Shown here piece by piece: positions 1-13,277 of a stretch of DNA of 64,000 bases; the stretch's first letter is position 1; the number at the start of each line of letters is the position of its first letter. Where the stretch lies: assembly GCA_023333565.1 (NCBI GenBank), contig JAJKFH010003229.1, positions 2,578,001 through 2,642,000 on the forward strand, given 5' to 3'. The notes below the pieces were generated by a model, which saw only the letters and a program-made list of their open reading frames with translations, was not told the origin of the DNA and ran no database searches. The stretch comes from Puffinus mauretanicus (Eukaryota; Chordata; Aves; Procellariiformes; Procellariidae). The position numbers and the translations under genes are program-made.

Positions 1-3000
1 ATTGTGCGATTTATTGTTCAAAACCAGGAATTCTGCTTCCACTGCTCTGTTTCTATCATCAGAAATGTAGCCTGATAAAAAGGAAAGAGAACAAAAGATT
101 CTTTCTCACTTTATCTTATTCATTGTGCATTTACATTTTGTTAATTATCTTCAACTCTTGGTCCCTTAGGTATGAATAATTCTGAAAATAATACTAGACC
201 AAGAGTTTTCCTCTTCCTGAAAGTGACTTATTCTCCTCCAAGAATAAATAACTAGTAATAATTTAGTAATCTTTTTCAGCAGAAGGAAGAGTCAATAAAA
301 TTGAGGCTATGCTTTCATGAGGGAAGTATAGTATACAAAATACTGTTAATGACTCAGAAATTATCTTGAAAACAAGGAGCTTTTCCTCTTCTTTCATTAT
401 GCTTTTGGTGATGTCATGGAGCAGATCCAGAATCACACTGTGTTCAGTGTGTCCATTGATCCAGTTGGAATTCACCACAGAGAAACTGGATTCAGGGAGT
501 ATGTTCCCCCTTATGAAAAGGAAAAATTATTTCTCTTCCTTTTTAGCCAGCCATAGAGCACAGCTCAGACCAGTCCTGTTGGGCCAACATAGATATTTCC
601 AAAGATAGCGTTGTCTGAGATACTCTTAGAAGGCAGTTTCTGGTGCAAAATATCACAAATGTCATCTCTACATCATCCATCTTTTTGATTAGTCAACATC
701 TGTAATGATACCCTATATGACATACTAGCCATCTAGGTTGTCCCTCCTCCACTAACACGAAACCAACCCCCAAAGTAAACCACACAAATTTGACAGGCGT
801 TAAGTCTGAAATTCAACAAAATGTCTTCTCTTGTCTTAGAAACCCAAAACAACTCTTCTGTGTGATCTCTAAAGTTGCTCTGTCATGGCATGCAGAAACG
901 ACTGCTTCAAAGTAGCTAGACAACAACAGCCCCTGTCCTGCAGAGTCTATGATGAGGCAAGATCTGAAAACACTTAAAAAAACTCATTAACTTCCCTTTA
1001 TCATGCGGCTCCTTTCAACTATGTATGTACATATGTTTAAAATTTTCCTGAATAGCAATTTTCAAAAGCTTTCCTGATGTGGGGCCTCTGTGAATAATGC
1101 ACTGTTCAACCAATTCTCTTATTCCTTGTCTGTTGCCATATGACTTCTCAACCCTTTATGAGAAAGGGTTGTAGCTCCATGTTCTAATCTAAGAGATAAA
1201 TATGAGTTACAGAAGAGAGGACAGGTTATTTTCTTGCACACCTCTTGTATATCATCATCTATTTTGTAGATAGCAATGTCTTTCTGGATGCTCAGGATTC
1301 TGAGCATCTGTCACAGTATTGTCTTTTCATAAAAATCATGAGGAAGTAGTTTCTGCTGATAATACACCTCCTTTCACAAAGATTCACAGCAATCTCTACT
1401 GAATTCTCCAAAAAAAAGGTTGGATAAAAGTATCCATGTTTTTGTTCTGAGTCATGATATCTGATCTGAAGTCAATTAACCTTAAGAGTGAATTATTTTG
1501 TACTCTATTCAACAAGAAGAAACATGCTTTAAATGGAATACCTTAGTAGTTTAAACTATTCTCCTTCGTTTTACAAAGCGTAACTGGAAAACCGACAAAG
1601 AATTTTATTTCCCACAAAATATTTTAAAAATGATGAAAATCAGAACTTTGCATCAAAGCACTTCCTCAGCCTCCAGCTGAAGCCTAATCAGCTGGTATAA
1701 ACTATGCTTGTGTTGGCTGAATTTATTGTGTATTGAGGAGGCACAAATGTGCATACAAAAGTAGGAAGAGGTGGAAATACCACTGAGCACCAGTGCCTTT
1801 GTGGGAAAGCGAGAAGCTGTGAAGTGATATACAAGTTCAAAGCCTAATTATGTAATTAGTAACTGAAAGGTCAAAGCCAGCCAAGCACAGAGATAAGCCT
1901 TTAAATACTTACTAATAAAAAAAGGAGCACAAATTTCAGGAACAAAAAGCATTCAGATATTTTTTGCCCTTTAAAAGCGAGAGTTTTCCGAGAATACATG
2001 TCATGGCTATGCAGGCCTGGGTCCAAACAGCGAAGTGGATAACTCTCACCTAGCCTGCCTCCAGCGCTGGTTCTCCACACAGTGAAGTCCTTGGTGTGTA
2101 GGGCTGTTTTCAATACACTCAAGTTACAGCTGGGTTTAAGTGCTTTGCTTGATCTGGGACTGTGTGATGCTGCCTCTCGACATTGGTGCAGGTGGCAGGG
2201 TTTGCAAACTCGGTTCAGACGGTGCAGACACCAGACTGCCTGTGTTCCACTGAATGGGTCTCCATAGCTTGAAATGGTGTGAACGTGTCACCTCTCCTGT
2301 CGTACGCACTGAGCTACATACAACAGACAGGAACGGTCGTGTTGCTCTTGAGTCTGTTTCTAAGATACAAATTTCATTGTTGGCCTTCACCTTCTCATGG
2401 TTTTGCTGAATCTGACCTTGCTTGGTTTAGTACAGTCAGGATATAACCCAGAGCAGGAACAGATATCCAAGGATTATCCAAATTCAGGAATGAATATCAG
2501 GACTTTGGGAGGGTGAGAAAGTCCTCAGTCTATTTTGACATACGACATTTTTTGAAATAGTAAGGAGCCATGTTTGATCTTCATGAGGAATGGTAGCCTC
2601 TTCTTCCCTTGTACTCCTGACTGATGCATGGGAAAGGGAACAGAGAAAGCAAGTATGCTGTGTCTTTAATACAGGCATGAACAGTTTATACTGGTAGAAA
2701 TGACTGCCTGTACCTTAGTTTCTTTTAGTGCAGTTCAGTCCCTGGACAATGTGAGACAGGGAGATGGCTAGCATAGACAGAGGCCAGCAAGCCTAGATTA
2801 TGGGAACCCATTGCTGACAACTCTTGTCAGCACTGGCTGAGTTTCCTCATAGGGCGGGTACCAGAGTTCAGCGTTTACATTTTGCATATATTATTGCTCG
2901 TATTGTTTTCCAGACTGCTGCACATGCTAGCCAGCTTAAAATTGAAATACAACGCCTGCCCTGGCAAGGGCAGTGTTATCCGTGAAAGTCACTCAGATAC

Positions 3001-5266
3001 TTACTTCACTTATGTGACTTCCCGGGGCTTGTGGGCGTTAGAGTTTGGGTTTCAGTTGCTTAATTCCCTGTTGGGGCTGCAAGGCTGAATCTGCAGAAAA
3101 GGTTACAGTTTAAACAGTGCCCCATGTATATTTGCCAGTCCTACAAAGCACAAGGTAACTTGGTTAAGGCAGGCACTTTTGACTTCCTGATGATTTTTCA
3201 GTCTGGCACATCAGAATTTAAAAAAAAAAAAAAGTTTTAAAGAGGAAATATGGGGTCTTTTTGTCTGTTGTGGACATCATTACACCTAAATGGAAATACA
3301 AGAGAAAAGCTTTTTATGTTAAATGCTTAAAATTATCAAAAGTGAAATAAAGGCAGTTTTAAAATAGCAAAACTAAGAATTGAACTTTTATTTTCAAAAA
3401 GACTGACTACACCTTTCCATTAGACATTTGTTTTCTCTTAGCTGGAAGCTTTTAAAACTAATCTAGTTTAAAGAAAAATCTATATATTTGGACTATCACG
3501 TAATCCGCCCTCTTGCTGAATAATGTTTGCTCTGTCAAATAAGTTTTCATTTGGAAACAGCATTCCTACCTCACAGGGCTGTAAGGTAACTTGAAAAAAA
3601 GTGATCAGAGGGAAAACAAAATGTCTTAAATACCTATAACGTGAACTTGGTAGGCTAATAATGCTATTTTAATAGCTAAGTAATTAATCTCACCTGATCA
3701 CTTCAGCAGAAATATTGCATTGTTCCTGAAGTGCTTCTCTCAAACACCCAACTGCTACCAAACGGCTGCACTTTTCCCCCCCGTCACACCCCAATCATCT
3801 CCCAGCCCTCCAGCAGGCAATGCTGCCCAGCCCACCCAGAAGCATCCTGCCAAGGGTATCTGGATGAGGACAGGGGAAGAGGAACCTACTCCCGGAGTAC
3901 CATGGGGCCCTGGCGGGGCTCAGCTCCTTCTTTGCTCTGAAACATGTCAAAGGAAAATTAACAAGTACATGATGTTTTTGCTTAGTACTGTGACATTTCT
4001 GCGAGGTTTTCTCTGAAACTTGGAAGGAGAATCCCAGTGCATTCACTACTCAGGGTTTCCCAATTCCTACCCATATTTGTTACTTCCCCGCTGCCATAAA
4101 GCACGGAGGCCGGGGGACATAGTGGTGGCTCTCACCTTCACACACTAAAATCTGTCCATACAGAAATTCAGCAAGTTTTGAGGCTTTCTGGCCCTATAAG
4201 CATTTGGGAATTCTTATTGACTTCTGCAGAATGTGCATTTCACTTAAAAGGTGAGCTGGAGGTTACCTGAACAAAATCTTCTAAATGTAAGGAAAGTGTT
4301 TCCTGTGTAGAGCTACATCCTATGTAGCTCATATGAGACAGAAATGCTATCTCCAAATTATATCATTTTAATGACAAATACCAGTCTCCTTAACGGAATC
4401 ATACAATTATTTCACTACACAAAAGGCAATGCAAAAGGACTTACACATTCAATGAGCCCAGGCTTGTTTTCAGGATTGGAGTCTGCATCTGAAATTCTAA
4501 TTTTACGTATTAACTGTTTACTACTTGTTAATGTTCAATCATGATATCCATTGAAAATCTACTGAACAGGGAGCCGATTACTCGGTGGACTGAACAAAGA
4601 TTTCTTTGAGAAGTTTCATACCATTCACGTCAGTAGGCTGAGGAGACACCAAAGTGGGAAAATTAAAATATTAAAACTAAACTTAATTCAGGCAGGCATC
4701 CCAACTGAACAAAATATTGATCAAGTGTTTAGGACCTTCATTAATGACCAGAAAGTTACTGCTGAGTTGAGCCAAGGGCTCCGTCATATGCAGTCAGTCA
4801 GCACAATCACTGCCATATGTGGGAAAGGGAACATTAAACTGAACAGGGATAAACAGAATCGCTATAATGATGCTGTGGATTTGCCTTAAGATCTCCAATA
4901 GTCCTTCTTGAGAGTAATTGCCATGTGTCATATGATGCAGAAGGATCAACACAGCAGCTGCCTTCAAACGTATCTGGCACCCAGGTGTTCAAGCCAGTTG
5001 CCAAATTGCCTGTAGCAGCCAGCTTTTTGAGGCCATCACACAACTCAACCCCACTTCTGCAGCAGCGTAGACACTTAGCTTCGTACTGCTGTAAGCTCCT
5101 AGTATGCAAAACTATGCCTGTGAAAAACTTTCTGCTGGCCTATGGATTTGTACATAGCAGGCAAACCCATGATTTCTCCTCTGGCAACAAACTCCCCCTC
5201 TAGTTTTAGTCTTCCCACCTGTAAATTTTGAGGGCTGGAAGAGCCCTCTGCTGAAAAGTGAACAAA
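1..5266. other. Intergenic or intronic DNA, no gene recognised
   Basis: AT-rich unique-looking sequence. Open frames reach only about 100 codons and show no recognisable domain, signal peptide or plausible exon structure. Visible small structure includes an A-run near 3220-3233, a run of C at about 3775-3782 inside a locally GC-richer patch (about 3760-3945), and a 9-bp inverted repeat at 4310-4330. I recognise no mobile element here. Confidence 0.7.
4310..4330. repeat. Short inverted repeat
   Basis: GAGCTACAT at 4310-4318 is followed after 3 bases by its exact reverse complement ATGTAGCTC at 4322-4330. A 9-bp stem with a 3-base loop can occur by chance in 64 kb. There is no T-run after it and no sign of an RNA gene. 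Confidence 0.6.
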
Positions 5267-5271
5267 CATAT
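5267..5271. repeat. Target-site duplication, left copy (CATAT)
   Basis: CATAT directly abuts the LTR boundary and is repeated exactly at 6283-6287, as expected from 5-bp staggered integrase cleavage. Confidence 0.88.
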
Positions 5272-5456
5272 TGAGGTGGGTTGACCCTGGCTGGATGCCA
5301 GGTGCCCACCAAAGCCGCTCTATCACTCCCCTCCTCAGCTGGACAGGGGAGAGAAAATATAACAAAAGGCTCATGGGTCGAGATAAGGACAGGGAGAGAT
5401 CATTCACCAATTACCATCATGGGCAAAACAGACTCAACTTGGGGAAATTAATTTAA

Positions 5457-5462
5457 TTTATT
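5457..5462 (-). promoter_or_regulatory. LTR poly(A) signal AATAAA
   Basis: TTTATT on the plus strand reads AATAAA on the minus strand. It lies about 185 bases from the 3' end of the LTR, in the expected R/U5 area. It would end transcripts that run leftward. Confidence 0.65.
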
Positions 5463-5726
5463 GCCAATCAAATCAGAGTAGGGTAATGAGAAATAAAACC
5501 AAATCTTAAAACACCCTTCCCCCACCCCTCTGTTCTCCCCAGTCACAACTTCACCCCCAAATTCTCTACCTCCTCCCCCAACAGCAGCGCAGGGGGACGG
5601 GGAATGGGCGTTGTTGTCAGTTCATCACACGTCTCTGCTGCTCCTTCCTCCTCAGGGCGAGGACTCCTCACGCTCTTCCTCTGCTCCGTGGCATCCCTTC
5701 CACAGAAGACAGTCCTCCACGAACTT

Positions 5727-5990
5727 CTCCAGCATGAGTCCTTCCCACAGGCTGCAGTTCTTCATGAACTGCTCCAGTGTGGGTCCCCCACAGGGTCACA
5801 AGTCCTGCCAGCAAACCTGCTCCAGCACGGGCTTCCCACGGGGTCACAGCCTCCTTTGGGCGCATCCACCTGCTCTGCGTGGGGTCCTCCATGGGCTGCA
5901 GGTGGATACCTGTCCATTGTGGACCTCCATGGGCTGCAGGGGGACAGCCTGCTTCACCATGGTCTTCACCAAGGGCTGCAGGGCAATCTC
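5727..5990 (-). repeat. Degenerate tandem array inside the LTR
   Basis: About six imperfect units of roughly 40-52 bp follow each other. Each begins with a form of CTCCAG(C/T)GTGGG on the plus strand and contains a form of CCATGGGCTGCAG. Unit starts are near 5727, 5771, 5819, 5871, 5911 and 5950. The GC-rich array explains the stop-free frames seen on both strands. Repeat arrays in this part of an LTR usually lie in U3, but no function can be read from the sequence. Confidence 0.7.
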
Positions 5991-6282
5991 TGCTCCGGCG
6001 CCTGGAGCACCTCCTCCCCCTCCTTCTTCACTGACTTTGGTGTCTCTCACATATTCTCACTCCTCTCTTCTGACTGCTGCTGTGCAGGTTTTCTTTTCCC
6101 CTTCTTATCCCAGAGGCGCTACCACCGTCACTGATAGGGTCAGCCTTGGCCAGCAGCGGGTCCGTCTTGGAGCTGGCTGGCATTGGCTCTATCAGACGTA
6201 GGGGAAGCTTCTAGCAGCTTCTCACAGAAGCCACCCCTGTAGCCACCCTGCTACCAAAACCTTGCCATGCAAACCCAATACA

Positions 6283-6287
6283 CATAT
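6283..6287. repeat. Target-site duplication, right copy (CATAT)
   Basis: Exact partner of the CATAT at 5267-5271, directly after the LTR end. Confidence 0.88.
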
Positions 6288-8898
6288 GCATGGAAATATT
6301 TGCTTCACTAAAAAATGAAGATGAAGATCTTTGATGTCTGTGGCACATGATATGTGAAACTTTTCTCACTATCAGGGGAGGAAGTTTCTTGTTTGCCAGA
6401 AAGCAGTGATATTCCATGTACACTCAAAGGAAACTTTCCCACAAAGCCTGATTTCTGTGATTAAAAGGGTATTGCATCACATGGTTTAGATTTAAGAGAG
6501 CTGAACTACCTAAAAGTTTTTTAAGAACAGCAAGCCCAAACCTTGAGCTATTTATGCCAGTTCTACCTTGCTACGCCCTGTGATAACTTCATCTGAGTTC
6601 CTCAGGGAACCATTTTGTGGTTGCTGTCAACATAAACATGTATAGATTACTTTGCTTTCACCACATTCCAGCAATTCTCAGCTTTTCCCATGACCCCATT
6701 TCCACTTGCACTTCCAAGATCATGATCCCCACTTTGGGAATAACATTTGCTCAAAGATATATTCTGCCAGCCAATGCACTACCCAAACAAATGAGCTATG
6801 TGTTAAGCAAAACCACATGACCAGGAAGAAGGGATCTGAAATAACAGCCATAGCTCCAAAAACTTTCCCTAAGGGGAAATGACCTGTGAATAATCCAATC
6901 TCCATTCTGTCAACAGCATATACATTATGCCATGAAGCTATGGGCTGATATCCCTTATGTGACCTCCCCAAATCTACTCTACTACTTCATGATGATGAAC
7001 TCAAAAACAATTGTCTACAGCAGAAGGTACGTCAAACATTTGCAGTGAAAGTTAGCCTGTGTCCTTCATCTCATATCCTCAAGGGAGATACTCAACAGGA
7101 TTACTGATTTTAATTATATTTAGCCCATGAGGTAATATTATTTCCCTAATAAGTGTGTTTTATCCTGTCCATCACTACTTTGAGCACCCTAAGTGAAGCT
7201 GCTATACCATGAGCTTTTTTTATTTTTCACTGCAGTAAATCTTCTCTGTATTTACAAATTCTAGAAATTAACTTTTTGTTCATTATTTCAAAACCACTGC
7301 TGACAAGTTTTCAAAATTCTGGCTGAGCCATTCAAACCCAGAAGAGAATAGGGAGCAGAGTGACCATCCTTTGTTTTCCAGTATGACTCAAAAATTTGCT
7401 CTGAGAAGGCCCAAGTGCTCCCCCCCCCAGTTATGCTCATTAAAACTGGAGTGGTTCCATTCATGCCAGCACAACAGAAATCAATACCTGGCTTGAAGCC
7501 TTGGATCTTCATGTTTCAGCTACTCGCAGCAGAAGAGGCCCTTGGAAGTTAGTGCTCTTAGCATGTGGTCTGGGATGAAGTAATTCTAGCCCCAAAGCAA
7601 TAAAATACAAGAAAATGGCTGTTTTGAGCTGAAATCAATGCTGAAGAGTAATAGAGTATTGGGTTGCTGGCGTTACAACCACAGCTCCATAGGCACAGTA
7701 ACTGTGGCCGTTAGAGATAGTTGTCTGCATACATCTACCAGAATGCACCATTGATGCGCGACCTGGAAACTTTCTGGATAGCAGAGTCTGTATGTTACTG
7801 CATATGCATCATACTTCAGTCCTCACAGTCCCTTCATTGCGCCTTATACTTGGCGTTGACCCTAGTGTTAAGGAGACCCTCAGTCTGAAGCAGGACTGTA
7901 AGGGAGGACAAGTGTTTCGATCCAAGCCAGCAAAACCAGCTACTATGGCAGTCAGCCTTCATTCCCTAAAAGAATTCATGCTTTGTCTAATTTTGAGATT
8001 GACAAAGTCTCAGTGGAATAGCAGTTACTGGCCTGCTCTTCTGTACAGAATATGTGACCTGGTGGGTACATCTACAGAAATTTCAGCCGTAGCAGGCAAA
8101 AAAGACTGTTTCTAAGCAATAAAGCACCCAGTTGTTTGTAGCTGTCCTAGCCCAAATTGGAAGGGGTGCATAAATCAGGAGCACTGAACCTCTCCCGTCT
8201 CCTTGCAGAAGGGATGCACAATCCATCAGAGCAGGCATCTGGCAATACACCCAAGTTTTTCAAGCAATCTTGTAAGTCATTGTTTTCAGCAATTATTTGG
8301 TCCTGTGAGTAGCCGCAAGGGATTTTTTTGCATCAAAACAGCTCAATCTTCCCTCGCTAGAAATGGGAATGGAGGGAAGCTACTGATGAAGAAAAATTTC
8401 TGCGGAAGTCATGAGCTATCGACACCAGTGGCCACAACAAAACATAAATGAATAAACTGTTCTTTAGGCCAAACATCCGGAGGCTCTTCCGTCACCTGAG
8501 ACTTCTCCTTCTACCACAGCTTGTTATCAGCGAGGGCAGAGAAAACCCTCTGACAATGTTGCTGAAGTCACTCTCTCCCTTGAATTTTAGCCCAGAAGTA
8601 GTTTTCAGGTAGGACAAGCTTTGTAAGTGTTCTCTTGCTGAGCCTGGAGACCTCAGTGCAGTCTGGTACTGCTGCTGAATGACCAGATCTGAGCTGAACA
8701 AGACACTCCCTGGTATTAAAAGGGTGGCCTTGGTTTAAAAGGACACGAGTGTGCCAAGAATTAGCATCTCTTGCCTTGTCCGGAGAAGAAGTCCTCTCCA
8801 TACCACACAGTGAAGATCTCTGGGGAAAGATTTCCAGCTCTCCAACTGAATTTCTGGACTCCTAAATAGGAGCCGCTGTCAGAGTCCAGGTTACCAAG

Positions 8899-8951
8899 GG
8901 TCGCGAATAGCAACAGACCGAAGGCGGACGGACGCTGGTGCCGGTGGTCGA
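8899..8951. other. Small CpG-dense patch
   Basis: Eight CpG dinucleotides fall in about 53 bases (TCGCG, ACCG, GGCGG, GACGG, GACGC, CCGG, GTCG), inside AT-rich surroundings where CpG is scarce. The patch is too short for a standard CpG island. No promoter element or exon is evident. Confidence 0.45.
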
Positions 8952-11000
8952 ATGGGCAGAGTGCTCAAGTGTGTGCCCCAGAGCCTTGCCTTCATCCCGC
9001 CTGATCTTCTGGGGAGCCCTGGAGATGAGAGGAATCAAACAGACGGCACCGAGGCACGTCTGTTTTCCATGGGGAGGGAACCCGTGGGCTCGAGAGCCGG
9101 GAGCCCACCACGGCAGGGAGGGCATGGAGCACACTCAGCTTTCTGTCCCTGTCCTGGTCCCCCCTGAAGAGTCTCAAACTTAGGATTTTTAATCTTTTTC
9201 ATCTCATTTCCCTGTTACATTGGCAGAGTTACACCAAGACCATTTCTGGTTCTGATGGTATGAAAATGAGAAGAATCAAATCTCCTTTCATACCTCATTT
9301 CTAACAGTGCATACGCTTCACAGAGATCCAAACCTGTATTAACTTTCCGATTGTTTATATTTTAACTTTAGACTCAACTTCAAATTTCCTGCCTTTCCAG
9401 TATTTTGTAATAGACAAATTTTTTCCTTGTTTTAGTCTACCTGCTGCCTGTTTTTCTATCTTTGACGCTGTGTTACTCGCAGTGACCGGGACAGGAAAAG
9501 GAACTTTCTTAATGCACACCGACATCTCACTAATGAGTGACAATGTGAGTTAAGTTTCAATGTATAAAACATCGGCTAAAATACCTTGTTATATATTACA
9601 TGTATAAAATAAAAATACAAAGGCTTCTGCAAATTTCTTGCGGGTGTTAAAAGGAAAAATTAGAAAAATTAGCATAAATACTTTTTAATTATTAATAACA
9701 ATGGTGTCTAAGGTTCTTCTTAGCCAGATGAACGAACATTGGAAAAATCTAGATAATGTCAATAGATTATATATTTTAATTGAACACAATCAGCAAACAC
9801 ACTGAATGCAGGATGTCATTTGCACAAACTGGCACAGTGTAAACCACAAAAATTGAATATTTTTTCACGATATACATTTATCTATCTTATGTCTCTTTTC
9901 TACTGTTATTCCCCTAAACTTCCTGAGAAGTCAGTAAAATATCCTCTGAAGTCAACTAGAATCTTTTTTTCTTAAGTTTCTTCACGGTGTGCCTGTTTCC
10001 ATAAACAAAATCAAAAAATTATTCATACACATGAAAAGTTTAAAAGGCACAGAAATATCAGATATTAGCATCTTTAAAATATATGTCATTATTGAGCTCA
10101 GAAGCCTTTAAGTAAAGCATTGGAACAGAGAGGCCATCTTCATGTGGTATAGTTTGACAAATATTTTTATATGACCATCGGTGATTTTCAACAGAAGTAC
10201 TGATTTGGGTGCTCAGCTGGACACGTTTCACCTTCAGAAATTGTACCTAAACTTAAAATCTAGCCTTTTTTAAGGTGTTGAAGTCGGGCAAATAAAAATG
10301 GAGACCTCTACAGGCGCAGTCACTTCTGAAGCTCTTAGCCAAGAGCTTCTGCTTACATCCCATAGTACACACAAGCTCTGTCACTAGCTGTGACCTTTGG
10401 ACACAAGTTTCAGTACCCATCAACATCACATAGGGATGTTGTGTAAAGGGAGAAAACTAAGGATGACATAACTAAGAAATATAGTTTAACAAAGTAGTTC
10501 TGCAGGAGAGTAACTCAGGTTTTCCTATTTTCTTGGCAGTAGCTGTAGGCTGTAATGTTAACTACTTGGACATCTGCATCCTTAGAACAATTTATTCCTT
10601 TAGTAACCAGCATAAACAGTGGTGTGCTGCTAGGAACCAGAATATATCACTACTCAACAAAGGCAATTGAATGCAAGGAAAGAACTCAATCTACTCTTAA
10701 ATTTAATAATCTTGATTTTAATGCCTGGGAGAGAATTAATTTTTTTTCTGTCTTTCTTTACGCAAAACTGAGAAGGCCATTTTTAAGATCAGGAATTTCC
10801 TGAGCTTTGCCCACTGTGGGTGTTTTGAGGTCTATTATATGCATGCTTTCCCAGTGCTCCTGCTGGGACTATTTTTTATTGTTATTAACCTCGAGCACGG
10901 CACCTGATAAAGGTTAAATCTTGCTTGCAGGTCAGAGCACTCTGGCAGCAGTGACACGGAACCCACACCCCAGAAGTCATTTCACTCTCAGAGGACATGG

Positions 11001-11020
11001 AGGAAGGAAGGGAAGGAAGG
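11001..11020 (+). repeat. GGAA-rich short tandem repeat
   Basis: AGGAAGGAAGGGAAGGAAGG, a purine tract of GGAA units with one extra G. Such tracts are common and carry clustered ETS-type core motifs, but use as an enhancer cannot be inferred. Confidence 0.75.
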
Positions 11021-11183
11021 TGCCGAACAGGCTACATGAATCTGTTTCAATTAGCAAGACTCCTTGCCAGCCATGCGTAACAGAAACAGGCAAAGCATGA
11101 GGAGTAGCTTTCTTCTGTAACCCTGAGCCACTTTCTGTTTATTGCCATGGCGAGTGAATAAGGCTCAATGACCAACGGAAGAA

Positions 11184-11201
11184 TTTTTTTTTTTTTTTTT
11201 T
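11184..11201 (+). repeat. T homopolymer (18 nt)
   Basis: An uninterrupted run of 18 T follows GAA and precedes GCCAGG. No SINE or retrocopy body is recognisable next to it, so it is annotated only as a homopolymer. Confidence 0.9.
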
Positions 11202-13262
11202 GCCAGGTAAGAAGGAGAGGAGGCGACAGTAATTTAAATATCCAAACATCCAGGAGTTCTCCTACTTCATGCTGAGAAAGTAACTACTTATATTACAAAT
11301 GGATTTGTGATGCTCTGTGTAGCTGTGTGGGTCGTGTGCTCTGATCCTGAAGTAGTATTCACATGAGAAATGTGAGGATGGTATAGAGAAACTGTTATAT
11401 TAGTTACCCTCATTTAATTCCTGGTCACTCGGCTTCTGAAAGGCACCTCTGATTCATAAAGGGTATGCTGTGAACTGTTGGCATGCTAGAAAAAAACAAT
11501 CAATCAGCTGTGGTACCATGATTTCTTGTTTGTACCAGTGGCACAGAGATGCCCCCAGATGCCAAGGGAGTGAGCGATTCTGGGTTGGAAAGGTTCAACA
11601 GGCCTGTTTTGCCAGGGAAATGTGTGGCCAGTTTTTCAGATCTGAGTATGCCAAGGAGTCTTGTAAACTTTTTGTCATTTTTCACTGATCTGAAGGCAAA
11701 CTAGTCTTGGCTGGGCAACCGTGTCTTGCTCTGAGGATCAGTTAGGGCAGAAGAAACTCAAAGATTCCATGGCAGTAAAAAAAAGGCAAAAAGCATTAAT
11801 GGTTTTCTCATTTGTTGTGTTCATGTGTTTATTTCTATTTTACTCACCTGTGTCCTCTGGAGTACATTTTGTGCTACACAGCATGAAGCATACAGGAGAA
11901 GGGGAACAATGGCATCAGCTGCGGCACGCTGGGACACACCATTTCTTTGACCTTCATGAGGCAGTGCCATGTTGGTAAATTGCCACTAAAAATAAAACAA
12001 TGAGATCTGAAGACTTCCTGGAAGAGAGGCTTTCCCTCACCATGAGTACCGGGCCTCGTTTTATTACTCACCCACTCCAGTTTAAAGAAAAAACATTGTT
12101 GCTGGAGAAGAGGATGAATAAAACTCAGTAATCAGTCTATTCCTCTTCATATACTACTCATATAAAATAACGGGAAGAACAAGCCCAGGGGAGATCTGTG
12201 ATGTGAACCAGCCAGTAAATCATTTATCGTAGGTACTGCGTGACTGCAGACCCTGTGCTGCCCATGTTTGCTTCAGTCTGAAGCCACTGTAACTCCTTTG
12301 TGTTTAATGGGGTAATAGCATTATTAAACTGTTCCCATCACTGATCCAAGTGCCAAGATGGCACACATAAAGACTCTTTAATGGTTCAGATCTCACTTTC
12401 TAAGCTTTGATACACTGAACTACGGAATAAAAGAAACATAAAAACAAACAGTAACAGAGGAAAATCTGTAACCATGAACTTCTCAAAGCAATTTTAAGGA
12501 AAATACATTAAAAAGCACCACTAGTTCACAGATCAGCTGTGCAACGGTTCTTACTCCCAATCTGCAAAAGTGGATATTTTCCTTGTAAGCGGTATTCATT
12601 TCCCATAGCCAATTTTTTTATAGTGCCACCTGTTCTGGACCAGCAACTGACATTTATAATCTTACTGAAAACAAGCCTGCCAATACACATGTGAGTTTAC
12701 TACAAATTTGTTCCTGACAGGCTTTCAGATCCCTCAGGACAAAGTAACACCGAGTTCTCTGCAATGTTATTTAAAATTAGCAAAAACTCTCCGAAAAGCC
12801 TTTATTTCTCAGTATTTAGTCACATACAGACGTGACCTCTTATGTACACTTCAGGTCAACTCTAGCAGTAGAAGATGGACATAATCATAATTCATTTCCA
12901 GTTTAAGAATCTTTTACCCAATTAAAATGGCTTAATAAGGTCTCATTTTGACAAGAATTAGGCCCAAGATTTTGTACACTCAGTTTTATAATGTACTCAG
13001 GGTATATAAGTGTGAAAAAATACAAATGCCCTAAATTAATTTGATTTACAGGCTGTCCTTGAAACGATTTGCAGTTCCTTCCTCTTGTCACCGTACTCGT
13101 CCACTCCATTTTTTGAGTCATTACTGTGAGCTACACACAAACATCTGATCTCATTCATATCTCTAAGGGAAGGCAAATGAATATTTGCAAAGCCAGATCT
13201 TTGCAAAGACGAGGACGCCAACATTGAATTGTACTCTATTCTACTATTTTAGCTCTTTTTTC

Positions 13263-13277
13263 TTTTTTTTTTTTTTT
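13263..13277 (+). repeat. T homopolymer (15 nt)
   Basis: Fifteen T in a row within a pyrimidine-rich stretch. No adjacent retroposed sequence is recognised. Confidence 0.9.

Larger units (their letters stand above)
5272..6282 (-). mobile_element. Solo LTR of an endogenous retrovirus (ERVL-like), 1,011 bp
   Basis: Read on the minus strand, the element starts TGTATTGGGTTTGC at 6282 and ends in CCCACCTCA at 5272, giving the TG...CA ends of an LTR. It is flanked by a perfect 5-bp direct repeat, CATAT on the plus strand at 5267-5271 and 6283-6287. Five-base duplications are usual for the ERVL class. The sequence matches, from memory, a long LTR family common in neoavian birds; I cannot give a database name. 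A poly(A) signal and an internal tandem array are present. No gag, pol or env sequence lies beside it, so this is a solo LTR left by recombination between two LTRs. The 176- and 196-codon frames on the plus strand (5604-6201) are antisense to the LTR and are low-complexity artefacts, not proteins. Confidence 0.9.

Noticed and set aside
11184..11201. Poly(A) tail of a minus-strand retrocopy or SINE
   Set aside because: No recognisable gene copy or SINE body next to the T-run and no flanking duplication seen.
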